17,979 nucleotides of DNA from RGIG5612 sp045599965 (GTDB taxonomy: Bacteria > Bacillota > Clostridia > Lachnospirales > Lachnospiraceae), in NCBI GenBank assembly GCA_045599965.1, contig JAZRXA010000059.1:1-17979 (forward strand), written 5' to 3'. Numbering within the stretch: position 1 is the stretch's first letter; the number at the start of each line of letters is the position of its first letter. Shown here in pieces: positions 1-7,544 of the stretch. The position numbers were made by a program, and so were the translations under genes. The notes beneath the pieces were generated by a model. The model ran no database searches. It was not told the origin of the DNA and saw only the letters and a program-made list of their open reading frames with translations.

Positions 1-72
1 GAAGGCCGGTGCGCGCCCATCTTTAGCGCAGGCACCGGCAACTTCGCGTTCCATTACACTAATTTTAATTAA
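1..72. other. GC-rich edge fragment, coding strand unclear
   Basis: The first 54 bases are strikingly GC-rich beside the AT-rich bases that follow. Two readings are possible and neither is recognisable. One is the last 23 codons of a + strand gene in frame 1, ending at the TAA at 70-72. The other is the first 18 codons of a - strand gene starting at the ATG at 54-52, but no ribosome binding site precedes that ATG. A structured RNA cut by the window edge is also possible. More flanking sequence would settle it. Confidence 0.25.
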
Positions 73-79
73 AAAAATT

Positions 80-270
80 TTTTTGCCGTAAAATTACTAG
101 TTTTGTACCACTTCAAAAATTTTTTATTATTTTAATGTAACTTTTATTGCTTTTTTTCAACAAGTTTTGTTCTATTGTTGACTATTTTGAACAATTTTAA
201 CACTTTCTATTAATCCATTTTTTTGATTCGGAATTTCAGAGGTACAAAAGTATACATTTTACGGCAAAAA
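80..270. repeat. ~190-bp element with 30-bp terminal inverted repeats (MITE-like)
   Basis: Bases 80-109 and 241-270 are inverted repeats matching at 26 of 30 positions. The outer 14 bp (TTTTTGCCGTAAAA and its complement) and the inner 9 bp (TTTTGTACC) are perfect. The interior is very AT-rich and encodes nothing. The layout resembles a miniature inverted-repeat transposable element, although no clear target-site duplication is visible. Alternatively the two ends could be paired binding sites for a regulator. Confidence 0.5.
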
Positions 271-336
271 ATAAACTAGAACGAATTTGTACGGGACGCG
301 AGCATATAATAGACCTCGATAAATTCTTAATTTGCC

Positions 337-369
337 AAAAAAAGAAGGTTGCGCATCGCAACCTTCTTT
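337..369 (-). terminator. Intrinsic terminator of the athL-bthL-thiolase-SDR operon
   Basis: AAAGAAGGTTGCG (341-353) and CGCAACCTTCTTT (357-369) form a perfect 13-bp stem around a 3-nt loop. Read on the - strand, the stem runs into seven Ts. It lies 31 nt past the SDR stop codon. Confidence 0.9.
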
Positions 370-400
370 CTATTTAAAAGTGAGTTGATGATTATCCAAA

Positions 401-1198
401 TTAGCCAATAGCTGTTAAGCCACCGTCTGGATAAAGGATGTTTCCTGTAAGGAAATCTGATGCTGGAGCAGCAAGGAAAAGAGCTGTACCAACACAGTCT
501 TCAGGATCTGATAAACGACGAAGTGGAAGAGCAGCGCCTTGTTGCTCTAAGTATTCGTCAACTGTAATACCAGCTTCTTTAGCACGCATCTCGAAAACTT
601 TACCCATCATAGGAGTCTTCATGATGTTAGGGCCGAAAGCGTTAACTGTGATGCCGAAAGGTCCGAGCTCGGAAGCAAGAACTTTTGTAAGCATGTCTTC
701 AGCGCCTTTGCTAGAACAGTAAGCAGCGTTACCAGCACCTTTAGTTGCGATTTTACCACGAACAGATGAAACGTTGATAATCTTTCCGTATCCAGCTTCT
801 TTCATGTATGGAGCAAAATGTTTAGCTGTGATAAGGATTGATGTAACGTTAGCATTCATAACGTTGTTGAATTCGTCAACTGGGAAATCGAATACTGGAA
901 CTTTCTTGTTGATACCTTGTGAGTTAACAAGAATATGTACAGGACCCATTTCTTCGTTAGCTTTCTTAGCTGTAGCTTCAACAGCTGCTTCGTCAGTTGC
1001 GTCACAAACATAATATTTAAATTCTTTACCTGTTTCAGCCTTGAGAGTTTCAACAGCTGCTTTAAGTTTTTCTTCGCCTCTTGAAGCGATAGCTACGTTA
1101 GCACCTGCTTCAGCATAAGCTTTAGCAATAAGTACTCCGAGTCCGCCGGCACCACCGAAGATGATGGCATTTTTGCCTGTAAGATCAAAATAATTCAT
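401..1198 (-). CDS. SDR-family NAD(P)H oxidoreductase, possible phloroglucinol reductase or hydroxy-oxohexanoate dehydrogenase
   Basis: This is a 265-aa classical short-chain dehydrogenase/reductase. The cofactor loop is FGGAGGLG (residues 14-21, with Phe where Thr is usual), followed by NSQG near 92-95, the catalytic serine region NVSS (142-145) and Tyr160/Lys164 in YCSSK. ASR after the second beta strand (38-40) favours NADPH. A strong AAAGGAG site precedes the ATG. It is the last gene of the leftward operon, 21 nt after the thiolase, and ends before a hairpin terminator. In anaerobic trihydroxybenzene degradation, SDR enzymes reduce phloroglucinol to dihydrophloroglucinol and oxidise 3-hydroxy-5-oxohexanoate. 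The operon context suggests one of these roles, but the sequence alone does not separate them from a gluconate-5-dehydrogenase-like or 3-oxoacyl reductase function. Family assignment is firm; substrate is inferred. Confidence 0.85.
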   Translation of the reverse strand: MNYFDLTGKNAIIFGGAGGLGVLIAKAYAEAGANVAIASRGEEKLKAAVETLKAETGKEFKYYVCDATDEAAVEATAKKANEEMGPVHILVNSQGINKKVPVFDFPVDEFNNVMNANVTSILITAKHFAPYMKEAGYGKIINVSSVRGKIATKGAGNAAYCSSKGAEDMLTKVLASELGPFGITVNAFGPNIMKTPMMGKVFEMRAKEAGITVDEYLEQQGAALPLRRLSDPEDCVGTALFLAAPASDFLTGNILYPDGGLTAIG

Positions 1199-1219
1199 AA
1201 CTTTCTCCTTTGAAAAATT

Positions 1220-2425
1220 TTATAACAATTCGATAACAGTCGCTTGTCCCATACCGCCTGCGATACATAAAGTAGCAAGGCCATATTTAACATTACGACG
1301 TTTCATTTCATATAATAATGTAACCATGATACGGCAACCAGATGAACCAACTGGATGACCAAGAGCGATAGCACCACCATTAACGTTGATGATGTCCATC
1401 TTATCTTCCCAACCAAGTTCTCTAATGCAACCAATTGATTGAGCTGCGAAAGCTTCGTTAAGTTCGATAAGACCGATGTCGTCCATGCTAATGCCAGCAT
1501 TATCAAGTGCTTTAGGAACAGCATATACAGGGCCAAGACCCATTGTGCGAGGATCGCAACCAGCTGTACCCATACCAATGATTTTAGCTAAAGGCTTAAG
1601 GCCAAGTTCAGCTGCTTTGTCTGCGCTCATAAGGAGCATAGCAGAAGCACCATCGTTACGTCCTGATGATGAACCAGCAGTTACGCTACCGCCTTCAGGT
1701 CTGAAGCAAGGTTTAAGCTTGCCAAGTTTTTCCATAGAAGAATCGCGACGTGGGAACTCATCTGTATCAAAAATGATAGGAGGGTTCTTTCTGCCTTGAG
1801 GTACTTCTATAGGAACAATCTCATCTTTGAATTTTCCAGCATCGATAGCTGCAACAGCTTTTTGCTGTGATTGAAGTGAAAAAGCGTCTTGCTCTTCACG
1901 AGTAATACCAAGCTTTTCAGCAATGTTTTCAGCAGTCATACCCATGTTGAAAACGCCGTACATTTCTTGTGGTTGTGATTGGAATTGACCTTCTGTAACT
2001 GCATCATAAATAGTAGTGTTACCAGTGCCAAGTCCATATCTACCATCACGAAGATAGAAGATACCGTTTGTCATGCTTTCTGTACCACCAGCAAGAACAA
2101 CATCACTAACGCCACACATGATTTGCATAACACCGTTTTGAACGGCGCTCATACCAGAAGCGCATTGACGCATAACTGTATGCGCTGAAGCCTTTTCAGG
2201 AAGTCCGCAACGAAGAGCAGCAATACGAGCAATATTAGGCTCGTCAGAGCTTTGACGACATTGACCTAAAATTACTTCGTCAATTTCGTTAGGATCGATT
2301 TTGCTTCTTTCCATAATGCCGTTAATAACGCAGCAAGCAAGGTCCACAGCATGAAGTGGTTTTAGTGCGCCGCCGAAACTGCCAACAGCGCTGCGACAAG
2401 CTTCAACTATTACAACATCTTTCAT
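1220..2425 (-). CDS. Thiolase (acetyl-CoA C-acetyltransferase family)
   Basis: This 401-aa protein has the normal length for a type II thiolase. The acyl-accepting cysteine is Cys88 in RQCASG. The C-terminal half carries NEAFA, the GHPVGSSG motif with His357, and CIAGGMG with Cys387, so the active site is complete. Such enzymes condense or cleave acetoacetyl-CoA and related 3-oxoacyl-CoAs in the cytoplasm. GGAGGAAA precedes the ATG. It is third in the operon behind the transhydroxylase genes, separated from bthL by 71 nt holding a perfect hairpin, and 21 nt ahead of the SDR gene. The context suggests thiolysis of the acetoacetyl- or dioxohexanoyl-CoA end product of trihydroxybenzene breakdown, which is inference; a general acetoacetyl-CoA thiolase role in butyrate metabolism is equally compatible. 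Confidence 0.9.
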   Translation of the reverse strand: MKDVVIVEACRSAVGSFGGALKPLHAVDLACCVINGIMERSKIDPNEIDEVILGQCRQSSDEPNIARIAALRCGLPEKASAHTVMRQCASGMSAVQNGVMQIMCGVSDVVLAGGTESMTNGIFYLRDGRYGLGTGNTTIYDAVTEGQFQSQPQEMYGVFNMGMTAENIAEKLGITREEQDAFSLQSQQKAVAAIDAGKFKDEIVPIEVPQGRKNPPIIFDTDEFPRRDSSMEKLGKLKPCFRPEGGSVTAGSSSGRNDGASAMLLMSADKAAELGLKPLAKIIGMGTAGCDPRTMGLGPVYAVPKALDNAGISMDDIGLIELNEAFAAQSIGCIRELGWEDKMDIINVNGGAIALGHPVGSSGCRIMVTLLYEMKRRNVKYGLATLCIAGGMGQATVIELL

Positions 2426-2446
2426 TAATATTTCCTCCGTTTATGA

Positions 2447-2470
2447 TGGGGCAAAGAAAACTTTGCCCCA
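2447..2470 (-). other. Intercistronic hairpin between bthL and the thiolase gene
   Basis: TGGGGCAAAG (2447-2456) and CTTTGCCCCA (2461-2470) form a perfect 10-bp stem with a 4-nt loop. On the - strand it lies 27 nt after the bthL stop and 21 nt before the thiolase start. No T-run follows, so it is not an ordinary terminator. A transcript-stabilising or processing element that sets different levels of upstream and downstream genes is the likely role. Confidence 0.7.
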
Positions 2471-2496
2471 CCAACATCTTAAAAATTTTAGTTTAA

Positions 2497-3333
2497 TTAT
2501 TTTTCAAGTAACATTTCACCGATGTTAACTGAAGCTGCGGTCTTAACTTCTACAGTATAAGGTTTGTAGCCATCTGCACATGCAGTAACAACAAACTCTT
2601 TGTTAGTAGGTAAGAAACGGAATTCGAAATCACCTAAGAAGTCTGTAGTTGTTTCGTATTCTTTACCGCATTCTTTACATTTACATGTAACCTTAACGTC
2701 TTTAGCGCAAGCACCTGTATCACCAAATACAACTTCGCCACAGATGAAAGGCTTTGGTAAATGTCTGTAATATACAGAAGGTTTTGTACCATATTCAGGA
2801 TGAAGCTGTTCAAGTTCATCAGCATGCTCAGCAACATATTTAGCAATCTCGCTGTTAGGGTCATCTAAATCGCCAAATAATACAGCTTGGTTAGGGCAGC
2901 ACTCGTAGCAACGAGTAACCTTTTCGCCTTCATCAAGCATATGAGCACACATAGTACATTTTTGAGGAATTTCAAGTTTTTCGTTCCATGAAATTGCACC
3001 GTAAGGGCAAGAACCAACGATTTCTTTTTTACCTTTAGCCTTAACAGGATCGATGATAACGATTCCATCAGGTCTTTGATAAATTTCCTCAGGGAATTTA
3101 GCCATACAAGCAGGGTTCTGACAATGTTGGCAAATAGTATGAACGTAGTCAACTTTTACCTTGTCATGTGAACCATACTGAACTTCTGAAACTTTAATAA
3201 GGTTTTCACCAGCGCAAGTAGCTTCAGATGTAGGAAGATGGCTATTGTCTGTAAATTCATCTTTGCATGCGAGGAAGCAAGCATAGCAACCATCGCAACG
3301 TTCAACATTAAATACTAAACCATATCTTGCCAT
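2497..3333 (-). CDS. bthL: Transhydroxylase small (Fe-S electron transfer) subunit
   Basis: This 278-aa protein has two parts. Residues 1-150 form a ferredoxin-type domain with CxxCxxCxxxC at 13-23, CxxC-x4-C at 68-76, Cys109 and a last group at 126-146. The second motif carries Phe80 where a normal four-cluster subunit has its fourth cysteine. The Pelobacter acidigallici small subunit also lacks that cysteine and holds three [4Fe-4S] clusters. Residues about 195-278 form a beta-rich transthyretin/carboxypeptidase-regulatory-like domain, again as in Pelobacter. No Tat or Sec signal is present, so the complex should be cytoplasmic. The ATG abuts the athL stop codon (TAAATG), with GGGAGGT inside the athL end, so the subunits are translationally coupled. 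The closest alternative identity is the small subunit of resorcinol hydroxylase. Confidence 0.87.
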   Translation of the reverse strand: MARYGLVFNVERCDGCYACFLACKDEFTDNSHLPTSEATCAGENLIKVSEVQYGSHDKVKVDYVHTICQHCQNPACMAKFPEEIYQRPDGIVIIDPVKAKGKKEIVGSCPYGAISWNEKLEIPQKCTMCAHMLDEGEKVTRCYECCPNQAVLFGDLDDPNSEIAKYVAEHADELEQLHPEYGTKPSVYYRHLPKPFICGEVVFGDTGACAKDVKVTCKCKECGKEYETTTDFLGDFEFRFLPTNKEFVVTACADGYKPYTVEVKTAASVNIGEMLLEK

Positions 3334-5904
3334 TTATTTTACCTCCCACTTTCTTGCTTCAACGAGGCATGAGTTAGGAGCCATGCCTGGCGCATTCTTT
3401 GATAACATTCTGCCGCTTGTAAGTAAGTTAATGCATCCGCCTCTGTCAGTAGCACCTGGAACAGGAACAACTGGATCATATTTAGCAGAGCAGCCATAGC
3501 TGTGCATAACACCTACAGGAACACGGTATGTAACTTCTGCAACGCAAAGTACGCTAGCACGATCATTATAAAGTTCGATAAGATCGCCGTTCTTGATACC
3601 ACGTTCGTCAGCATCTTTAGGGTTGATACGTGCTGGCCAATAAGCGTAACCGTCTTTGATTACACGGTGTACAGGAACTTCGTTAAGCCAGCTAGCATGT
3701 GTATCGTAATGAGTATGGAAGCTGAATCTTGGGTGAGGAGAGATAATTTGAAGTGGGTACTTCTTGTAAAGCTCTGTCTCATGTCCCTCCCAGCTTGGGA
3801 TGTACTTAGGAACGATTGGACGCTCTTCATCATCAGGAGTAAATTTCTTAAGTGACTCAGAAGCGAACTCAATCTTGCCTGAGAAAGTACCAAGCTCTTT
3901 AGAGTTTTCAGTAGGTTCCATAGAGTTCATGTTGTTAACAGCTTTGATCTTAGGATTTAAGTAGTCCTGAGTATCGCAGTCTCTGTCTTCATAATACCAA
4001 CGGAAAGCAGGATGCTCCTCATAATCTTCAGGAACAGGAACGATGTAGTAGCCTTTCTCATTGAATTCTTCCCAAGAGCAACGTTTGCTAAGTTCAGAAA
4101 GATTCCAGTAAGCTTCAGCCCAATCGTCTTCAGTTTTGCCTTCTGTGTATTTTTCACCCCAGCCGAGTTTGTCAGCAACGAGTGAGAAGATTTCGTAATC
4201 AGATTTAGACTCGCCAAGAGGTTCGATACATTTTTGCTCACGAACGATTACACGCCAGTTATTACCGATGTGTGCATGTGTCGTATAGCCACCACCTACT
4301 GACCATTCGCCTAAGTCATTACGCTCTAAGTTAGTACATGCAGGAAGGATAAGGTCAGCATATTTAGCTTCGCCGCCCATCCAGCAGTCTTGATTGATTA
4401 CGCACTCTAATGCGTAAGGGCCATCGTTTTGATACATACGAGCCCATTTATTTGTATCTGTCATTGTGCCGAAGAAACTTCCGCCATAACGCCAGAACAT
4501 CTTAACATTACCCTCGATAGGATATTCATGATGATTGAATTGTTGTTCGATAGATTGACCACAGAAACCATCACCGATGAATTCGTCCTTGCCGTTGATA
4601 ACAGCATCAGGGAATGTAAGACGATAAAGTCTTTGTTTGTTAGTAACGTTAAGAGCAAGCTTTTCATTAGCTGCACGAGATTTACCCATTTGTGAATCTG
4701 GCTCAGCATATCCAGGGAACCATGTGTAGTCAGCAGGAGCACCCATTGTTGTACCCCAGATAGAAACACCAGGTTTACCAAAGCCTTGCATAGCGCTAAG
4801 AGCGATAATCATACGAGCTTCTTCAGTTCCGTATGCGCTACGGCAAGCACTACCTTCACCGCCACGAACACCGCCAGCTAAAGCAACTCTCTTAGAAGCC
4901 CACTCTTTAGCAAGAGCTCTAATACGACGAGCAGGGATACCGCATTTTTCGCCAGCCCACTCAGGAGTCTTAGGAACGCCGTCTTCGTCGCCCATGATGT
5001 AAGCTTTGAATTCGTCGATACCGATAGTCTTACGCTCAACAAAGTCATGATCATAAGTATCATCTTCGAACCATGTGTAAGCGATAGCAGCTGCGAGAGC
5101 AGTATCAGTACCTGGACGCGGAGCAAACCATGTGCCGTCCATAACAGCGTTAGTGTAGTTATAGAATGGGTCAATGAATACGCACTTCATACCCATTTCT
5201 TTCATCCATACTCTCCAGATATTTGATTCTTGTCCAGAATAAATACCGTGAGTAGAGTCAGGGTCGTTAGACCAGAAAACGATCATGTCAGTGTTCTTAA
5301 GAGCATCTTGTAATAAATCGAATTGTTCTGGTTGACCAAGGCGCCAATAAAATCCCCACATATGAGGAGCGCCCCACATCCAACCTTCCCATGAATCAGG
5401 GTTATCTAAGATTGGTGTGTAGTTAAGCATGCCGAAGAAACGTCCGAATGGAGCCATCTTGTAGCCGACAATACCCCAGTTGTGGTGAGAACCAGTGATA
5501 GCTGTAATCTTATGGCCATCAACATTACCATTCTCATCAACTGTAATGTTACGTTTGATTTCGTTTGCTATGATTGTTGTAGCTTCGTCCCAAGAAATAC
5601 GCTCATAGCCACTCTTACCACGATTTTGTGGATTGCGTTCACCATTAGGATCCCAGTCAACACGTTTCATTGGATAAAGAATACGGTCTTCTGAGTAGAG
5701 TCTGTTACGCTCAGTTAAGATGTTCTGAGCAAGACGCATTGCCTTAGGTGGGGAATACTTTTTGCCGTTCTTGTCCTCAACTACCCATGGCTTTGGATAG
5801 TCTTCTTCAGGAACTTGTAACGGACGGATTTGGGTAACCTTACCATCTTCTACATAAACGGAAATAGGACCGCCAGTAGTAAGGTTTGTAAATACCTTTT
5901 TCAT
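3334..5904 (-). CDS. athL: Pyrogallol-phloroglucinol transhydroxylase-type molybdopterin large subunit
   Basis: This 856-aa protein belongs to the DMSO reductase family and binds a bis-molybdopterin guanine dinucleotide cofactor. It starts without the N-terminal Fe-S cysteine motif usual in the family and has no Tat signal, as in Pelobacter acidigallici transhydroxylase (about 875 aa). That enzyme converts pyrogallol to phloroglucinol using 1,2,3,5-tetrahydroxybenzene as co-substrate. By recalled alignment, the Mo-ligand serine and catalytic residues are conserved: His140, Asp170-Ser171 in NPDSWEGW and Tyr399 in FPGYAE, matching His144, Asp174-Ser175 and Tyr404. The C-terminal cofactor domain includes SPHPRFSFHT and DRGGCINLLT. 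AGAAGGAGTGAGAGG precedes the ATG. A MerR-type promoter about 85-115 bp upstream probably controls it. Resorcinol hydroxylase or another phenol-active relative remains possible, so the exact substrate is an inference. Confidence 0.88.
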   Translation of the reverse strand: MKKVFTNLTTGGPISVYVEDGKVTQIRPLQVPEEDYPKPWVVEDKNGKKYSPPKAMRLAQNILTERNRLYSEDRILYPMKRVDWDPNGERNPQNRGKSGYERISWDEATTIIANEIKRNITVDENGNVDGHKITAITGSHHNWGIVGYKMAPFGRFFGMLNYTPILDNPDSWEGWMWGAPHMWGFYWRLGQPEQFDLLQDALKNTDMIVFWSNDPDSTHGIYSGQESNIWRVWMKEMGMKCVFIDPFYNYTNAVMDGTWFAPRPGTDTALAAAIAYTWFEDDTYDHDFVERKTIGIDEFKAYIMGDEDGVPKTPEWAGEKCGIPARRIRALAKEWASKRVALAGGVRGGEGSACRSAYGTEEARMIIALSAMQGFGKPGVSIWGTTMGAPADYTWFPGYAEPDSQMGKSRAANEKLALNVTNKQRLYRLTFPDAVINGKDEFIGDGFCGQSIEQQFNHHEYPIEGNVKMFWRYGGSFFGTMTDTNKWARMYQNDGPYALECVINQDCWMGGEAKYADLILPACTNLERNDLGEWSVGGGYTTHAHIGNNWRVIVREQKCIEPLGESKSDYEIFSLVADKLGWGEKYTEGKTEDDWAEAYWNLSELSKRCSWEEFNEKGYYIVPVPEDYEEHPAFRWYYEDRDCDTQDYLNPKIKAVNNMNSMEPTENSKELGTFSGKIEFASESLKKFTPDDEERPIVPKYIPSWEGHETELYKKYPLQIISPHPRFSFHTHYDTHASWLNEVPVHRVIKDGYAYWPARINPKDADERGIKNGDLIELYNDRASVLCVAEVTYRVPVGVMHSYGCSAKYDPVVPVPGATDRGGCINLLTSGRMLSKNAPGMAPNSCLVEARKWEVK

Positions 5905-5989
5905 CCTCTCACTCCTTCTGTAATAAAAAATTTTATAGTTACGGCTTTTTTATTTTTAATAATGAAAAAAGCCCATAAGTTACACAAGA

Positions 5990-6020
5990 ATTATAAACCT
6001 TGGAACTATTCCAAGGTCAA
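5990..6020 (-). promoter_or_regulatory. MerR-type promoter/operator of the athL operon (19-bp spacer with dyad)
   Basis: On the - strand TTGACC (6020-6015) and a perfect TATAAT (5995-5990) are separated by 19 bp rather than 17. A perfect dyad, ACCTTGGAA-N3-TTCCAAGGT (5997-6017), fills the spacer. It begins at the ACC of the -35 box and ends one base before the -10 box, the same register as the CueR site of E. coli copA. MerR-family activators twist such over-long promoters into an active form. The cognate regulator is not in this window. The transcript would start near 5982 and have a ~78-nt leader. Confidence 0.8.
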
Positions 6021-6047
6021 GGGATAGTTTTAGTAATTTTGGCCTGG

Positions 6048-6076
6048 TTGACATTGCAAAAATCAAAATGTACAAT
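6048..6076 (+). promoter_or_regulatory. Sigma-A promoter of the symporter-MFS operon
   Basis: A perfect TTGACA (6048-6053) and TACAAT (6071-6076) are separated by exactly 17 bp. Transcription would start near 6083, giving a short leader to the ATG at 6117. The MerR-type dyad of the divergent promoter lies about 30 bp upstream, so a bound regulator or polymerase there could influence this promoter too. Confidence 0.8.
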
Positions 6077-6116
6077 AAAAAATCGCAGTAAAAAAATATT
6101 AAATCGAGGACAAAAA

Positions 6117-7544
6117 ATGGAAAAATTAGCAAGTAGCCCGCTTTTTATAGTTGGACTTGTCGTAACACTTTGTGCAATCGTTGGACTTTCTATATGGACT
6201 GGAAAGAAAAACAAAGGTGGCAAAGGAAGAAATAATAGTCTTCCAATCGTAACAGGCCTAATCATGGGAACCTTAGTAGGTGGCTCATCTACAGTAGGAA
6301 CAGCCCAGCTCGCATTCACATACGGAATGTCAGCATGGTGGTTTACATTAGGCGGTGGAATAGGATGCCTTATCTTAGCGCTTGCATACGCTAAACCTTT
6401 TAGACATGCACAGTCGCCAACAATCGTAGGCACAATCAGAAACGAGTATGGAAACGGCGCCGGCATGGCAGCATCAATCCTTAACTCAGTTGGAACATTT
6501 ATTAATATTCCTTCACAGTTACTTGCAGCAAGCGCAGTAATCGCAGTAGTTTTTCCAAACTTAGGAATCGTTATAACCGTTGCTGTTTCAGCAATTTTCA
6601 TGATTTTATATGTAATCTTCGGCGGAACTAAAGGCGCGGGAATCGTAGGAATCTTAAAGACACTTTTGCTTTATCTTTCTATCGTTGCATGCGGCGTAAT
6701 GGTTTTAGTTGCTGTCGGCGGATTCGGCGGATTCACCGGAATGGTTAAAGCAATCGAAAATCCTGAAGGCGTTAAATTCTTCTCAGTTTTTGCTAGGGGA
6801 GTTGGCCAAGATTTAGGATCGGCGCTTTCACTTATATTCGGTGTACTTACAACACAAACATATGCGCAAGCAGTTATTAACGGAAAGAGCGACGGCGCAG
6901 CTAAAGGCGGCGCACTTCTTTCAGCCTTCTTAATCCCACCTATCGGAGTAGGCGGAATTTTAGTCGGCCTATACATGAGAGCGAACGCAGCCCTTTATCC
7001 AGGACTTACAGCTAAAACAGCACTTACAACATTTGTTATTAATCATATGCCGGCACTCCTTGCAGGTATCGTCCTTGCAACACTTTTCATTGCATCAGTA
7101 GGTACAGGCGCAGGCCTCGCACTTGGCATCTCAACAGTTATAAATAACGACATCGTAAAAGTCGTAAGCAAAAAAGAAATCGAAGAAAAGAAATTCAACA
7201 AGCTCTCAAAAGTTTGGATTGTTGCAGTCTTAGTAGTAGCATGCTTCCTTTCAACAGGAGCGCTCGGCGATGTAATCTTAAACTTCGCGTTTATGTCGAT
7301 GGGACTAAGAGCCGCAGTAGTATTTTGCCCACTTTGTGCAGCACTTTTCCTTCCAGGAAAGGTCGACAAAAAATGGGTATTTGCAGCTATTGTAGTAGGT
7401 CCGCTTATCGTACTTTTAGGCAACCTATTTAAGGAACCATTAGGAATAACATTCGATCCACTTCTTATCGGAATCGTGGCAGCAGCAATAGTGGTTGCAA
7501 TCGGATTCTTCGTTAAGAAAAAAGAATTAAACAAAGTAGGTTAA
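6117..7544 (+). CDS. Sodium:solute symporter (SSS) family transporter
   Basis: This 475-aa integral membrane protein has about 12-13 hydrophobic segments. The start chosen is the ATG at 6117, preceded by CGAGGA at 6105-6110 and matching a natural N-terminus (MEKLASSPLF). An in-frame ATG at 6000 lies upstream of the promoter and would add 39 polar residues, so it is rejected. The segment GGSSTVGTAQLAFTYG (about residues 55-70) is typical of Na+-coupled solute symporters, and a conserved Gly/Ser/Thr-rich stretch around 325-345 fits the second sodium-site helix. Its stop codon overlaps the start of the next transporter by one base. Divergence from the transhydroxylase operon suggests uptake of an aromatic or carboxylate substrate such as gallate. 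That substrate is inferred from context only. Confidence 0.87.
   Translation: MEKLASSPLFIVGLVVTLCAIVGLSIWTGKKNKGGKGRNNSLPIVTGLIMGTLVGGSSTVGTAQLAFTYGMSAWWFTLGGGIGCLILALAYAKPFRHAQSPTIVGTIRNEYGNGAGMAASILNSVGTFINIPSQLLAASAVIAVVFPNLGIVITVAVSAIFMILYVIFGGTKGAGIVGILKTLLLYLSIVACGVMVLVAVGGFGGFTGMVKAIENPEGVKFFSVFARGVGQDLGSALSLIFGVLTTQTYAQAVINGKSDGAAKGGALLSAFLIPPIGVGGILVGLYMRANAALYPGLTAKTALTTFVINHMPALLAGIVLATLFIASVGTGAGLALGISTVINNDIVKVVSKKEIEEKKFNKLSKVWIVAVLVVACFLSTGALGDVILNFAFMSMGLRAAVVFCPLCAALFLPGKVDKKWVFAAIVVGPLIVLLGNLFKEPLGITFDPLLIGIVAAAIVVAIGFFVKKKELNKVG

Noticed and set aside
281..310. Promoter with TATAAT at 305-310 upstream of the terminator region
   Set aside because: No acceptable -35 box lies at 16-18 bp, and no gene follows on the + strand.
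5943..5973. Inverted repeat GGCTTTTTT...AAAAAAGCC in the athL leader taken as a terminator
   Set aside because: The stem is almost all A-T with a 13-nt loop, and no T-run separate from the stem follows; it may affect leader folding but is not a convincing terminator.
6041..6058. Possible sigma-54 promoter (TGG...TTGCA) before the symporter gene
   Set aside because: The GG-GC spacing is 13 or 8 nt instead of the required 10, and a near-perfect sigma-A promoter occupies the same bases.
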